From Cryptomeria japonica (Eukaryota > Streptophyta > Pinopsida > Cupressales > Cupressaceae), in assembly GCF_030272615.1 (NCBI RefSeq), contig NC_081412.1:39362791-39426790 (forward strand): a stretch of DNA of 64,000 nucleotides. Direction: 5' to 3'. The position numbers and the translations under genes are program-made. Shown here in pieces: positions 21,093 to 32,875 of this stretch. Under the pieces are notes generated by a model. That model did no database searches. It saw only the letters and a program-made list of their open reading frames with translations, and was not told the origin of the DNA. Each line of letters begins with the position of its first letter. Within the stretch, counting starts at the first letter, position 1.

Positions 21093-22406
21093 CTAATTGC
21101 AGATATCGTTACTTTGTTTGTTGGTAGAGTTTGTTTCCAGGTTGATAGTACATAGGTAATGGACAATAGATTTGTCATCTAGGAAAATAGGTATGCCATG
21201 GTGTTCAAGTTCATCCCAGACTATGAGATCAGGAAATACGAGTAGTAAAGAGTCATTGGGTGGGTCGAGGTCGACTACGGTGAGTGTCATGATAGAGGTA
21301 TCATTAAGGTTGTCTGGGATATTGGATAAGTTAATGATATTGTCGAGGTCTTCGATGGTATCATCTTCCGTGTAGACTTGCTCGTAGTGTCCCTGCTCGC
21401 TTTCCTTAGCTTCGTAAATATGTTGTGGACCAAATTCAAGTAATCTAGACTTTGTGCCTTGTCCTTCCTGAGAAAGGGGTGTATGAATAGCACCTTCAAG
21501 AATATCTTCTATAACATTTGAACAGCTACCCCATTCATAGTCATTAGAATCATTTTCAGAATCATTGTCCCAGAGTCTTTTAGTGTTGTTGAAAAGTATG
21601 TTGTAAGGTGAAAAGAGATCCCTTATAATTGATACCAGTTTGGTAGTTTTCTTTGATTCCATATCAGAACCTGCTTGTACTCTTTGCATTTGTTCATATA
21701 TTGTTTCTCCTTGGGAAGTAGTGATTTCTTCAGGAGATGATTCTGTTTTGTTTTGAATAGGTTCCTGAATGTGGTGTACTTCCTCATAAGATGCTTCTTA
21801 TCTTTGAATGGCCAACTCCTTTTGTTGTTTCTCTTTTTCTTGGTGTTCTTGCTCTTTCCTTATTGTTTCTGCTGCTTGGTGTAGTGCCTCTTGCCATGAG
21901 TCCTCGTTGCATTTCTTCTTTGTTTTCCACTGAGGTTTTTGATATTTATTTTGCTTCCGCCTTGGGGGTAGACTGTGTCCATATCCTAGTCCTGTTTTGT
22001 CTCGAGAAAACTATGAAGGAGTGTCCAATGGTTTTGTAATGCCTTCTTGACACTTTCCTATAGGTCCTTTTCCATTGTATCCCATTCGTTGCATGATAAG
22101 GAATCCTTTTCCATACTGTTGTGTTGGTATGGTTACCTCCATTGTAGTAGCTCTGTCTTCTCCTTGATCCTTGTATAGCCAACTAAGGATGTCTTTCTCT
22201 TTCGATTCATGTACTAGTGTACCTAATTGAATGAACTTACCATCAAACTTGGTGATGGGTTGTGTTTCTTAGTGTGTCGATGCGAAAGGTTGTCCATGAG
22301 ATTTTGGTGATGTTGGTAATTTGGATAGACACATGGGTTCGAAAGAGTATTCTCCCATGCCTTGCTCTTTGATTTTCATCTTTTGTTTGAAATCCATGGA
22401 TAAAGA
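21093..22406 (-). pseudogene. Tat pol spacer between protease and RT, cut by the nested element
   Basis: A 198-codon acidic stretch (YEWGSCSNVIEDILEGAIHT, EDDTIEDLDNIINLSNIPDN) in the same frame as the RT, with no enzyme motif. It ends at 22406, exactly where the copia-like element entered; its continuation lies at 29204 and beyond. The reading across the junction is out of phase by one base, so a further small indel is present. Confidence 0.65.
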
Positions 22407-23343
22407 TGTTGGCATATGGACACTCCAATGAGACATTGTGTGTGATTGAAGGTTTTGTCATTGATGGCAACCTTGCAATCCTATGGCACCGGCAAGACAT
22501 TATACCGACAAAGCATTACACAGGCAACCTTGCAATCCTATGGCACCGGCAACACATTATACCGGCAAAGCATTACACAGGCAACCTTGCAATCCTATGG
22601 CATTGGCAAGACATTATACCAGCAAAACATTACTCAAACAAAACAGTGCTCCGACATCAACAAAATCAATCTACACCGGCACCGGCACAGAAGATGTACA
22701 CCGGCACAGAAGGAAATATGTATACCGACACAGAGGCCGACAAGATTTTTGATATGTAATATTTTGTTTATCATTGTAAGCCAACTTGGCAAATTGTAAA
22801 ATGACTCTTGTATATAAAAGAGATCATTTTAGGCATTTGTAGGATATGGATAGAAAGCAATAAATAAATTATAAGGCAGACCTAATGTGCGAATTGTAGG
22901 TCAAGGGTATATGTAAAGAACAGAGCAAGAACCGGTACTGAATCTGGCATTGAAGATGCTATTGTAAAGCAGTACAGAATATTGGATTTGTGTAAATCCT
23001 CATTGTAAGTCAGTGTGACTTCTTATTGAGCAATGAGCTCTAGGCAGTTGGCCTTCCTGCATGTGCAAGCCCCTATTGTAAGTAATATTCTCTTATTGGC
23101 CAGTAAGTGAATATTGTGGGTCACAAATCCCACTGAGGTTTTTCCCACACCGGGTTTCCTTGTTAAACATCTTGTGTTATGGTGTTCTTTTCATGTGGAT
23201 GCTTTTGATTATGTTATTTGCATTAACTCTTGCATACTGGTATACTGTTACTTTATATTCTGCTTTTTCAGTTTTAAGAAAATTTCATTACCGGTCAGAT
23301 ACTAATTCACCCCCCCCTCTCAGTATCTATGGGAACCCTAACA
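22407..23343 (+). repeat. 5' LTR of the non-autonomous element
   Basis: 937 bp. Contains three tandem copies of a 57-bp unit from 22469 (gcaaccttgcaatcctatgg...) in U3, a TATA box tatataaaag near 22810, the block ctgaggtttttcccacaccg ggtttcc, and the 3' end cacccccccctctcag...ccctaaca. Confidence 0.95.
22469..22640 (+). repeat. 57-bp tandem repeat in U3, three copies
   Basis: Copies begin near 22469, 22526 and 22583; the same triple is at about 28329, 28386 and 28443 in the 3' LTR. Each carries caccggcaagacattatacc or a variant. Such U3 arrays can be enhancer-like, but that is inference. Confidence 0.85.
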
Positions 23344-23345
23344 AT

Positions 23346-23360
23346 TGGTATTAGAGCCTG
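23346..23360 (+). promoter_or_regulatory. primer binding site
   Basis: TGGTATTAGAGCCTG, two bases after the 5' LTR, matches the initiator-tRNA-Met-type PBS (tggtatcagagc) used by plant copia elements. Confidence 0.85.
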
Positions 23361-23414
23361 GTCCTCTATTTTCAAAAGCCTAACAACTTGAGGAAGATCT
23401 TGACATCGGTAAAG

Positions 23415-24493
23415 ATGGAAAATCTAATGAAGCAACTTGAAGGAGCTCTTACTGACTATGATGCAAAGAAGTTGAAAAATATCAAATTAGAAGATGATTT
23501 GAAAGCAGCTCAGGACATTATTCAGGCACTTCAAGAAAATCTTACTGTTACAAGAAACAAGAGAAGAGAACTTTATGAAAAATTGCAAAATGAAAATGAT
23601 GAAAAGGAATCACTAAATGATATGATAAGCAAATTGAAACAAGAGGTCATGACAACAAAAAATGAAATGCAGAATATGACTATGAGATTCTGCAAAAAGA
23701 TTGAGGACAGAAAGAAGAATGAAGAAGAATTGACCAGAAGACTAAGTGATGCAGCAAATGAGAACACAAGACTTAGCTATGAAAATGATATGTTGAAGAC
23801 AGATCTGATGCATACTCAAAATGAATCGAATGAACTAATGAGACAAAAAGAGATCTTGGAAAGGGAATTGGAAACTGCAAATCAACACAAAGAAAAATTC
23901 AAGAAAAGCTCAGAAGAACTTGGTACCTTATTGAAGAATCAAAAACCCAAAGGTGACACTTCTGGAGTTGGATTTGAAGTTGGAGAAAGCTCTGGTACTA
24001 CAAATACCCAGGATCAAAGCAAACTGGTAAGACCCTCTAATACTTACAAATTCAATGGAAAATGCTTTAACTGTAATAAATATGGTCATAGGGCAAATGA
24101 ATGTAGATCTAGGAATTATCAAAACATCAATCCTCCCACCGGTCAATGCACCAAATGCAACAAAATTGGTCATAACTCTGAAAATTGCAGAATGAATGTA
24201 AGATGTTATGTTTGTGGAAGATTTGGTCATTTATCAAATAAATGCAGAACACAAACCGGCATAGGTTATGGGAAAACTATTCAGAAAAATAATGTAACAA
24301 GATTGGTCATATTGCTAAATTCTGTAGAAGTAAAGGTACACCGGTAGATAACAAAAGTACTAGCTTGAAAGGTAAAGAAAAGGTTGAAGAGGTTAAACAA
24401 GAATTTTCAAAGCAATGGATTAGAAAAGGTGATCTAAATATTGGGGTTACTCCTCCACTGGTAGAACCAACAAATGCTTCACCAGCAGGATAG
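23415..24493 (+). pseudogene. ORF1: coiled-coil protein with four CCHC zinc knuckles
   Basis: ATG at 23415. Residues 1-185 are almost entirely charged heptad-like coiled coil rich in Lys, Glu and Asn. Three CX2CX4HX4C knuckles follow: CFNCNKYGHRANEC, CTKCNKIGHNSENC and CYVCGRFGHLSNKC. The open frame stops at 24347. Just before, a frameshift near 24293 places a fourth knuckle (CNKIGHIAKFC) in the next frame, followed by a Lys-rich tail to a stop at 24491. It plausibly binds the element RNA like a Gag nucleocapsid, but the usual copia Gag capsid-like N-terminus is replaced by the coiled coil. Confidence 0.82.
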
Positions 24494-24838
24494 AGCAATG
24501 CTCCACCGGTAGGATGTTCTTCATCAAATTGAAGAAAATTATCTTGAGGGTTTGGCAATTTATTGACACATGTGCTATTATTCCCTCGGTTAGAGAAAAG
24601 AAGTTAAAAATCCTTCATTACCGGCAAATAAAGTTGAGTTAATACATTACCGGCAAACAATTAATGTGGTAGGTAGCAGAAAAGACTTTATAAAATAAGG
24701 TTTTTGGCTCCATTTCATTTCACCATGAATTCAAACTTTCAGAGAGCGCGAAGATTTCCAAGCTAAAGCATTCCGAGCAAAGAGGCAAAGCACTTCAGCA
24801 ATCAATCCATCCAAAGGCAGAAAAAGGTATTTATCATC

Positions 24839-27800
24839 ATGGCATCCTCCTCTGCACCTAAATTCATAGCAAACCTTACAATAGTCAAGGTTATAAAAAG
24901 ACCTAGGCCCATGTTTTAGCTAGTTCCCGAGGTAGCTAAGAAAGATGACAACACAGGTGCTTTTTCCCAAATTCCAAAGGGTGTTGTTTATGCAGAAGAC
25001 CCTAGATTGTATATTCATTGCAACATAGAGGAATTAGGTGATGAAGAAATCAAAAACATGTATAAATTTGTTATATGTGACAATGCCGGAAATGTGAAAC
25101 TTGAACATAAAATTGTTGAAACCCTAGGATTCACTGAAATCCTCTGCATTCCTGAATTTCCCAAGGAAGTGGTTAGGATAGTTCTTAGCAGGGTACATGG
25201 CTCATTCTTTTGGCTTGACTCAGTGCATAAAATTACAAAGGTAGCTGTGAAAGTAGTAACAGGGTTACCTTCCACCGGTACCAGACCCGATAAAACCAAG
25301 AAGGTCTCCAATGACCTAGTAATGAAACTAACTGGTGCAACATTCGACAAAAGATCATTGAGGGTTAATGATGTGACCGATACAAATGTGAGATTCATTA
25401 GCATGATTCTAGGTTACAAAGCAACTCATGCAAATAGGCTTAACTATATTTCCAGTTTATGCATAAAGAGTGCTTATGACATGGTTAAGGACAATGTGAA
25501 AATTGATATCTGTGAATGGTTAAAAGATGAGTTAATTGACAATTTGGCAAAAATCAAGAAGGATAAGAAAGGAACCTTTAGATTTGGAAATTTACTTGTA
25601 TGCTTAATGCTACATATAACCAAACAGGCTCCCGGTATAGGCAACAAGGATTTTGGATTTGACATATTGGTAGGAAAACAATTGTCTGACCTATTCAACA
25701 ACATGGGTGAAAACAAAGAAAAGAATATCCATGAGTATTTTTAAGCACTAAAGGTCAAGATGAATAAAAGGATCAGACTATCATAGGAAATTGTCAACAA
25801 ATACAAGGATGATATATGCTTTGTAATAAAAAAGGATGAGATCTGGATGGAAGTAGTCATCCCAAGAACAATCTGGGTTACAGAAATAGGGTATGAAATA
25901 GATGACCACATAGTGGAAACTTATGCCAAAGCACTTATGGAAGCCCCCGATGAACCAAAGGAAGAAGTATTTGGTAGTGCTAAGACCATCGAAAGTCAAA
26001 TTCAATCTAAAAAGAGAGTAAAGAAAGTTGAGGCATCTGTGAGGAAAGGAAGCAGGCAAGCAAAAGCCTTAAAAGATGATGTATTAAAGAAAACCGGCAT
26101 AACAGAAGAAGAGTTGGCAGCCCAATAGCCTGAAACTCATCTATCACTGGTAGATAACTCCTCAGAAGGAGATATGCTAGCAACTTTCAAAAGAGTTGTT
26201 AGGAAAAGAGACCCCTCACCGGTATCCACTCCTTCACCTAGAAGGACAAGATAGAAGCAACAAGTTGTAAGGTCTCCAGTCAAGAAAGCCACACCTAAGA
26301 AAAAGCTGACCCCCAAAAAGAAGAAGAAGACAAACACTGACTTGGCCCCTTTTGACATATTACTGAATGAGATCACAGAGGAAGGTAAATTGAAAAACAT
26401 AGGGAAAATCTATGACACCCTATCAGATGATGAGAAAGGACAAGTTGAGGAAAGTGTTATATTATACATGGACATGTATAAAAAGTTTTTGATGCAAGTC
26501 CTAAATGAAACTCCTGATGAATTATATAAAAGATTTGAGGCCAGAAGGCAAGGAATAGTTGAGTTGGATAAGAAAATTAAAATAGAAAAATTACTTGCAG
26601 TATACTCAGCCAACTCACCTAAGGAAATTGATGATTTGATAGCTCAGGCCAACCAGACAGTTTTTTCCACTACACACCGGCAAATATCACTAATGGCAGG
26701 TAGAGTTACTGAAGTTTCAAATGAAACAGAAGATGGTTGGGATAAATTCTTGGTTGAAAAAGAAAAACAAGAAGAATATAGGAATCCCAAGCCCATTCTG
26801 GTATATCAAAAGGACAAATGGAAAGGTAAAGTTGGTGGACCACCAAGTATCGAGATTAGAGACAACTTACCCCCACCTCCTTTAAATACTCCACCGGTAA
26901 AAACAACAACTACAGAAGATCAACCGGTAGCTGAGAGCATGGACACAGAGGATAATAATCCTAATCCTGAAGTCCTATATACTATGAATGTTGATACTCA
27001 AAAAATCAACATAGTGGTAGATAAGGATACCATAGATAAATCTGATAACAAAGAGCAACCGGCAACAGGAAACAAAGAGCAACCGACAGCAGATTCAGAG
27101 AAAAAGATGGAATCTGGAACACAAACAGAGCAACCAACAGAACTAAAGGCTCCAGAACAGATGCCACCGGTAAGAAATGATGCAAGAAAAATTGTGCTTA
27201 AAGAGATGGAGACACAAACAGACCTACCAAAGGTCAATACCAGCATGGTCACTTCCACCGGCACTCAGTTTATTGGGTCACCATCAAATGTAACAGAGGT
27301 ATTGCTCGAATCTATCAAGAAAATAACTGATTATAGCTCACAAGCCTATAAAGCGATAGATGATTCAATTCCAGTTTTGAAATCAATAGCTCCCAATTGT
27401 AATATAGCCAACAAAGATTCTTTAGGCCAGTTGGATACACTTTGTAAATATATTTCTGGAAATTTTGAGCAAACAAAGGTAGAAACTGTAAAGGAAAGTG
27501 TAGAAAAAGAGAAACAGAAATTCTTTGAGGAAGGAATAAAGAAGTGTAACAAGGAATTTGGCACACTTCTACCAGAACTGTGCAATTTATTGAAAGAGTA
27601 CAAAACTCTGTACAAAGACACCTGTAAGATAAACTTTTTGACCATGGATGTAGAAAAAAAAATGAGCAAGGTACAGGAAGAGATCAATAAACTTGCTGAT
27701 AATTTTGTTAACTCACCCGATACATTATCAGTTTTTGAGGAAAAGATAACAAATTTTGAGGAAGAATTGCTCAAATTAGAAAGAGAAAAAGAGAAAATAA

Positions 27801-28045
27801 TAAACAAGGCAAAATTTTTGAGATCTAAACTAAGTCCAAGATTGGACTATTTAGCATCTCTGCGTAAGGAAATCTCAGAGGCACTAACACAGGGTAGCAA
27901 AACACCGACAGAGCACTTGCAGCATCTCACCAGTACAGTATACAGAACTGAGATAGCAATAAAGGAGAGCAAGAAGTTTATGGATGGTATAAACTTAATT
28001 TTGGGAGATATTCTTCAGATAATAACTACCCAACTACAAGGTTGA
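24839..28045 (+). pseudogene. ORF2: ~1,068-codon protein of unknown function
   Basis: From ATG 24839 to the stop at 28043 a single frame is interrupted only by five in-frame stops (24917, 25742, 25784, 26126, 26252) and no frameshift, so the protein was intact until recently. Residues 40-300 look like a helical domain (WLDSVHKITKVAVKVVTGLP, then DICEWLKDELIDNLAKIKKD and FGNLLVCLMLHITKQAPGI). Residues 380-500 are basic and Lys/Pro-rich (KKATPKKKLTPKKKKKTNT), possibly nuclear targeting. Residues 500-640 are helical, 640-800 are Pro/Thr/Glu-rich, and the last 250 are coiled-coil-like. No RT, protease, integrase or nuclease motif is visible. The helical block resembles one in the ORF at 56720-59800. 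A transposition accessory or structural protein is a guess. Confidence 0.7.
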
Positions 28046-28254
28046 GGTTATGAATTGGTACAACTACAAAATCTACTAACCTTTGTCATTGATGCCAAAG
28101 GGGGAGTAGTAGATGAGAAAATTCAAAACACAGGGATCACATGCTCAGGGGGAGCTCTCACATTTTTGGCTCTCACATTTTTGGTAACATTTTTTTGGTA
28201 TACACATTTTTGGATATCTTTTTGAAATTTCTCATGAGTGTTGCCATCAATGCC

Positions 28255-28265
28255 AAAGGGGGAGA
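28255..28265 (+). promoter_or_regulatory. polypurine tract
   Basis: AAAGGGGGAGA directly before the 3' LTR. Two similar tracts occur upstream (aaagggggagtag near 28097 and tcagggggagct near 28136). Confidence 0.85.
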
Positions 28266-28266
28266 T

Positions 28267-29203
28267 TGTTGGCATATGGACACTCCAATGAGACATTGTG
28301 TGTGATTGAAGGTTTTGTCATTGATGGCAACCTTGCAATCCTATGGCACAGGCAAGACATTATATCGGCAAAGCATTACATAGGCAACCTTGCAATCCTA
28401 TGGCATCAGCAAGACATTATACCAGCAAAGCATTACACAGTCAACCTTGCAATCCTATGGCACTGGCAAGACATTATACCGACAAAGCATTACTCAAACA
28501 AAACTGTGCTCCGGCATCAACAAAATTAATCTACACCGGCACCGACACAAAAGATGTACACCGGCACAGAAGGAAATATGTATACCGGCACAGAGGCCGA
28601 CAAGATTTTTGATATGTAATATTTTGTTTATCATTGTAAGCCGACTTGGCAAATTGTAAAATGACTCTTGTATATAAAAGAGATCATTGTAGGCATTTGT
28701 AGGATATGGATAGAAAGCAATAAATAAATTATAAGGCAGACCTAATGTGCGAATTGTAGGTCAAGGGTATATGTAAAGAACAGAGCAAGAATCGGTACTG
28801 AATCTGGCATTGAAGATGCTATTGTAAAGCAGTACAGAATATTGGATTTGTGTAAATCCTCATTGTAAGTCAGTGTGACTTCTTATTGAGCAGTGAGCTC
28901 TAGGCAGTTGGCCTTCCTGCATGTGCAGGCCCCTATTGTAAGTAATATTCTCTTATTGGCTAGTAAGTGAATATTGTGGGTCACAAATCCCACTGAGGTT
29001 TTTCCTACACCGGGTTTCCTCGTTAAACATCTTGTGTTATGGTGTTATTTTCATGTGGATGCTTTTGATTCTGTTATTTGCATTAACTCTTGCATACCAA
29101 TATACTGTTACTTTATATTCTACTTTTTCAGTTTTAAGAAAATTTCATTACCGGTCAGATACTAATTCACCCCCCCCTCTCAGTATCTATGGGAACCCTA
29201 ACA
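28267..29203 (+). repeat. 3' LTR of the non-autonomous element
   Basis: 937 bp, same structure as 22407-23343 with about 33 substitutions, many of them C-T or G-A in CCGG contexts. TATA box near 28670. Confidence 0.95.
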
Positions 29204-29231
29204 AAAGATTTGAGCTTTTCTTGATGATGAT

Positions 29232-29777
29232 CTAACGCTGAGGAATTTTGAGCTGCCCTGTTATGTGGAAATAAGCTATCTTGGCTGCCCCCATAGCATT
29301 GCAATGTTGAAAGGGGTTATTATCTGTTGATATAGAAATCTCCTGCCCATTATATGGGAATTTGACACACTGATGGTAAGTTGATGGTACTGCTTGCATT
29401 TCATGTATCCAAGGATGACCCAATAAAATATTGTATGTTAGGTCTATGTCTAAAACTTGGCACATAGTGTCTCTTTGTATTGGTCCTACCTGAATAGGTA
29501 GTATTATGATTCCCTTGGATGATCTCTCTTCATCATCATATGCCTTGATGGTGATCTTTTTGTGTGGGTCAATAGACTGCTCAAAGAAGCCTAATGCACG
29601 GATAAGTTTTAAGGTACATATATTGATACCAACTCCTCCATCTATTAATACTCTCTTAACTCGATGTTTGTAGACTAAGACTTCAATATGAAGGGGAGTA
29701 TTATGTGGATGGCTCAAAGAGATATTATCATGTTCGGAAAAGGTCAGATTATGAGGCCCTGTCATGTGAGCCACCAT
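29232..29777 (-). pseudogene. Tat aspartic protease domain
   Basis: Processes Gag-Pol. The active-site region reads VLIDGGVGINICTLKLIRAL, where the Tat-type LIDGG replaces the retroviral DTG/DSG. The flap and C-terminal part read DIDLTYNILLGHPWIHEMQA. It is in the same minus frame as gag upstream (to 32819), so gag and protease formed one frame in the ancestor. The 3' side is cut by the copia-like insertion at 29204. Confidence 0.85.
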
Positions 29778-29899
29778 GGCTTGAAATTTTTCAACATCCA
29801 GATCTTCAGGTACATTTGTTTCAACAAGTGCTTGTTCCAGGATATCCTTATGCTTTGGCGAGAGTTTGAGTAATTCAAGTATGGATATCTAAGCAGGAG

Positions 29900-30983
29900 T
29901 TCTCCGCAGTTGACTTACCAAATCATATTGAGTCTTGGGGATAGTGGTTGATGTTTTATATTAAGGAAAATCAAGTTTTAAGGGACCCGAAACCCGCTTA
30001 CATAATGAGGAGTTAGGCAAAAGAGAAACTAGAAAAAACATAACAAAGAGAGAAAGGCTGCAAAAGAACAACAGCCAAGAAAAAGAACAAAACAAAGCCA
30101 ATGAGAAACTGGAAAACTAAAACCAGATTACATATTAGATGAAAATCTTTATAGTCTCTTCCGCATCCTTAACCAGCATCATCATCACATTCGCTGCCTC
30201 TTTTAGTTCTTTGTTTTCCTGCATCTGTTGATTGTCTTTGGTCTTCAACTCCAGCTCACTAGTATTTGGCCTGGTTCTGTGTCTGGAGGAGTGTAGAATA
30301 GAACTAGAGGTCAGCTCGTCATCAATGATCACTTTATCTTTATTATGCTTGTTCTTCTCCAGGCAATCACCCAACACATTCATGTTTTGAGAAGACACCT
30401 TCAACACCGTCAAACTATGCTCCATGAATTTCTTCAAAGCATTCTCAATTTTGTGAATCCGGTTGTTTATCAGACCATTATCAACCTCACCCTTTTCTTT
30501 GATAATTCTCACATCTTCAAGATGCTTCAAATTTCCCTTAATAATGTCTTTTTCCGGCTAGTCTGGAATTTCTTCTTCGTCCTCAGCATTACTAGTATCC
30601 TCCATATCATCCTCTTTACCTTTAATGTTGGTATCCTTAATCAAATTCTCAATTTTATAATCCATTAATGTTGGTATCCTTGATGTATACCCTTTCAAAA
30701 CATATTTTTGAGCTCGATTTGTCACATTGATTGATGTATGGTCTTGTTTGTCTTTGATATTTATGACATTTATCTGATTATCCTCTATTGATATGTGAAT
30801 GATAGTGTTGTTGTATAGATGATTTATGCGAGTGCCTCGTGTATCGTTTAATGATGAAGCTCCTTCTTTGTTGTAATTTGGAAGAGGATTTTTAAAGGCG
30901 TCATGATCACCATTCATTTTGAGACCATCAAATGTTAAATCACCTTGATTGATCATGTCTTGAACAATGTTTTTAAGCCTCAT
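29900..30983 (-). pseudogene. Tat gag-protease linker
   Basis: Two stretches open in the same minus frame as gag (30135-30530 and 30558-30983), rich in Asn, Asp, Lys and Glu (KQDHTSINVTNRAQKYVLKG). No catalytic motif. A run of plus-strand purines at 29960-30125 has no counterpart coding pattern and may be a small insertion. Confidence 0.5.
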
Positions 30984-32819
30984 GCAATCATTTGTGTGAT
31001 GTCCTTTGTTTTGATGAAAATCACAGAAATGCGAGTCATTCCACCAAGGTGTTTTGATCTGGGGTTCGAAATTATTTATGGCTAGTAATGTGATGATCTT
31101 GTTTGCCAGGAGTTCTCAGAATGCTAATTCTAAGGATTGCCCCAATGGTGTGTAAATGTGTCTATTTGGAAAATTGTTGGTGTTACCCCTCGGGTTTGGA
31201 TTAGGTCCTCGATTTGTGTTGTTGCCTTGGGTATTGTTGGTGGTGTTTGTATTTGAAGGTCCCTGATTGGTATTTGGTGGATAAGTGTTAGTGCCTTGGT
31301 TAACACCCTTTTGATACTTAGTATCCCGAGGATTACTTGATAAAGACAATACTAGTTGTTTGGACTTCATATCATTAGCATCAGTTCCTCCCTCATTAAC
31401 ATACTTTCTGTTTCTAGTCCAGAATCTGGATTTGTCTAAAGTGTTATTGTTGTTCTGATTGTTAAAGTGAGAGTTGGATGAATTAGTTCCTTCTTTGAAG
31501 AACTTCAATGTTCCTTTATTGATGCATGCTTCCTCTACTTGGATTCCATTTTTGATTAATTTGGCAAAATATGGTATACATTGGAGCTTGAGTATATAAC
31601 TCATCTCACTATTTAGATTGTCAATAAAAATTTCCATCTTTTCCTTTTTAGGCACATCTCGAGGATATCTTGAAACCATACGTCTCCAACATTGAAGAAA
31701 CACCATGAATGTTTCATTGTTTTTATGTTTGGTATTACATACATCCATCATGGTGATTGCTTGCTGAATATTGTAGGAGTATTGTGTAATAAATTTATTG
31801 ACCAACTCATCAAAGGATCTGATGGGAGGCGTAAGTTTAGACAACCACTCCATTGTTTTTCCTCCCAAACTTCTTTGGAATAGCCTCATCAAATAAGTGT
31901 CATCGTGGACAAATTCAAGGCTCATGGTACGAAAATCCCGAACATGATCATAGGGATCATTCTTACCATCATATTTATCATATTTGGATATATCCAAATT
32001 CATGGGAAAAGGTATCATGTTTAATCTCTTGTCAAAGGGGTAAGGACAAATTTCATTTAAGGAATATCGTATTGTGGTCCCCTATTGCATGTCCTACATT
32101 TTTCTTTGCAACATTTGCATTTGTTGTGTAGGAGCAACCAGGGGCGCATTTGTTTGCCAAGGGAAGGGTTATTCCCTTTCATTATCCCTAGTTTGGGCAT
32201 GGATGTGTTCTGGGATGTTATGTTGTTCAGGTATGTTTTGTTGTTCAGGTATGTTTATCAGGGTCACAGGTTTCCTCTTCTCTCTATTGTTCTTGATAAG
32301 TATAATTTCGATACCTTGTCCTAAAGATTTCAGTATCAAAATCTTTAGGAAGTCTAACACCTTTGCTTGTTAGTATGAGCATGTATTTTTCTTTGTCAGC
32401 TTCTATGAGTCTTTCCATAAGTTTTTGAAATGAGGGGTTTTATTAATATTCTTGAAGGAGATCTTTAGTGATCTTTGTTTCTCCTATATCAGTATAATCA
32501 AACGTGTTTGATAATCTTCGACCCATACTCGACTCTGGTTGTGGTTCGCTTTGCTTGTTTCGTTGAGAGCGAGTGACGATGGGCATTTAGTAGAAACTTC
32601 CATGACAAAGGGGACAAACTCCTCTTCTTCTTCTTGTTCGGGGGTTGGTGGTTCAAATCGAGCTATGTTATAAGTGATGCAAACTTCTGGGAAGAAGGCG
32701 GGGTTGATCTTTCCTCCACGATTCAGGTGTTGACTGAATGCTGACTTTTGGCAAAAGGCTCTACTTCTCAATGGTTCTTCATCAATTTTGTTTGACTTGT
32801 CTTGAAGATACAACCGCAT
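30984..32819 (-). pseudogene. Tat gag polyprotein
   Basis: Forms the particle and packages RNA. From 32819: a Glu-rich N-terminal part (PPTPEQEEEEEFVPFVMEVS). Then the capsid-like retrotransposon gag domain at 31116-32018: DISKYDKYDGKNDPYDHVRD, LMRLFQRSLGGKTMEWLSKL, SFDELVNKFITQYSYNIQQ. After an Asn-rich spacer, FCDFHQNKGHHTNDCMRLKN near 31000-31060 is the short zinc-binding motif typical of Tat/Athila Gag. All parts share one minus frame with stops between them. Confidence 0.88.
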
Positions 32820-32875
32820 ATGACAGAGAAAGGTGCGATGTGATTTGAAGAGTTGGCGATTGATATAGAGAAATT

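Larger units (their letters stand above)
22407..29203 (+). mobile_element. non-autonomous Ty1/copia-like LTR element, 6.8 kb
   Basis: Two 937-bp LTRs (TGTTGG...CTAACA), identical 5-bp target duplications AAAGA (22402-22406, 29204-29208), a PBS and a PPT define a complete element. By eye the LTRs differ at about 33 positions (~3.5%) with no indel. The internal part has no protease, integrase, RT or RNase H. It carries ORF1 (coiled coil with CCHC knuckles) and ORF2 (about 1,068 codons, unknown). It is inserted in the Tat pol on the opposite strand and is younger than that element. Confidence 0.95.

Noticed and set aside
22406-22799. Three overlapping plus-strand frames with internal repeats in the LTR (also 28266-28659)
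   Set aside because: They exist because the 57-bp repeat is a multiple of three and lacks stops; they are LTR DNA, not genes.
32484-32819. Separate gene for the Glu-rich frame
   Set aside because: It is in the same minus frame as the Tat gag and fits as its N-terminus.
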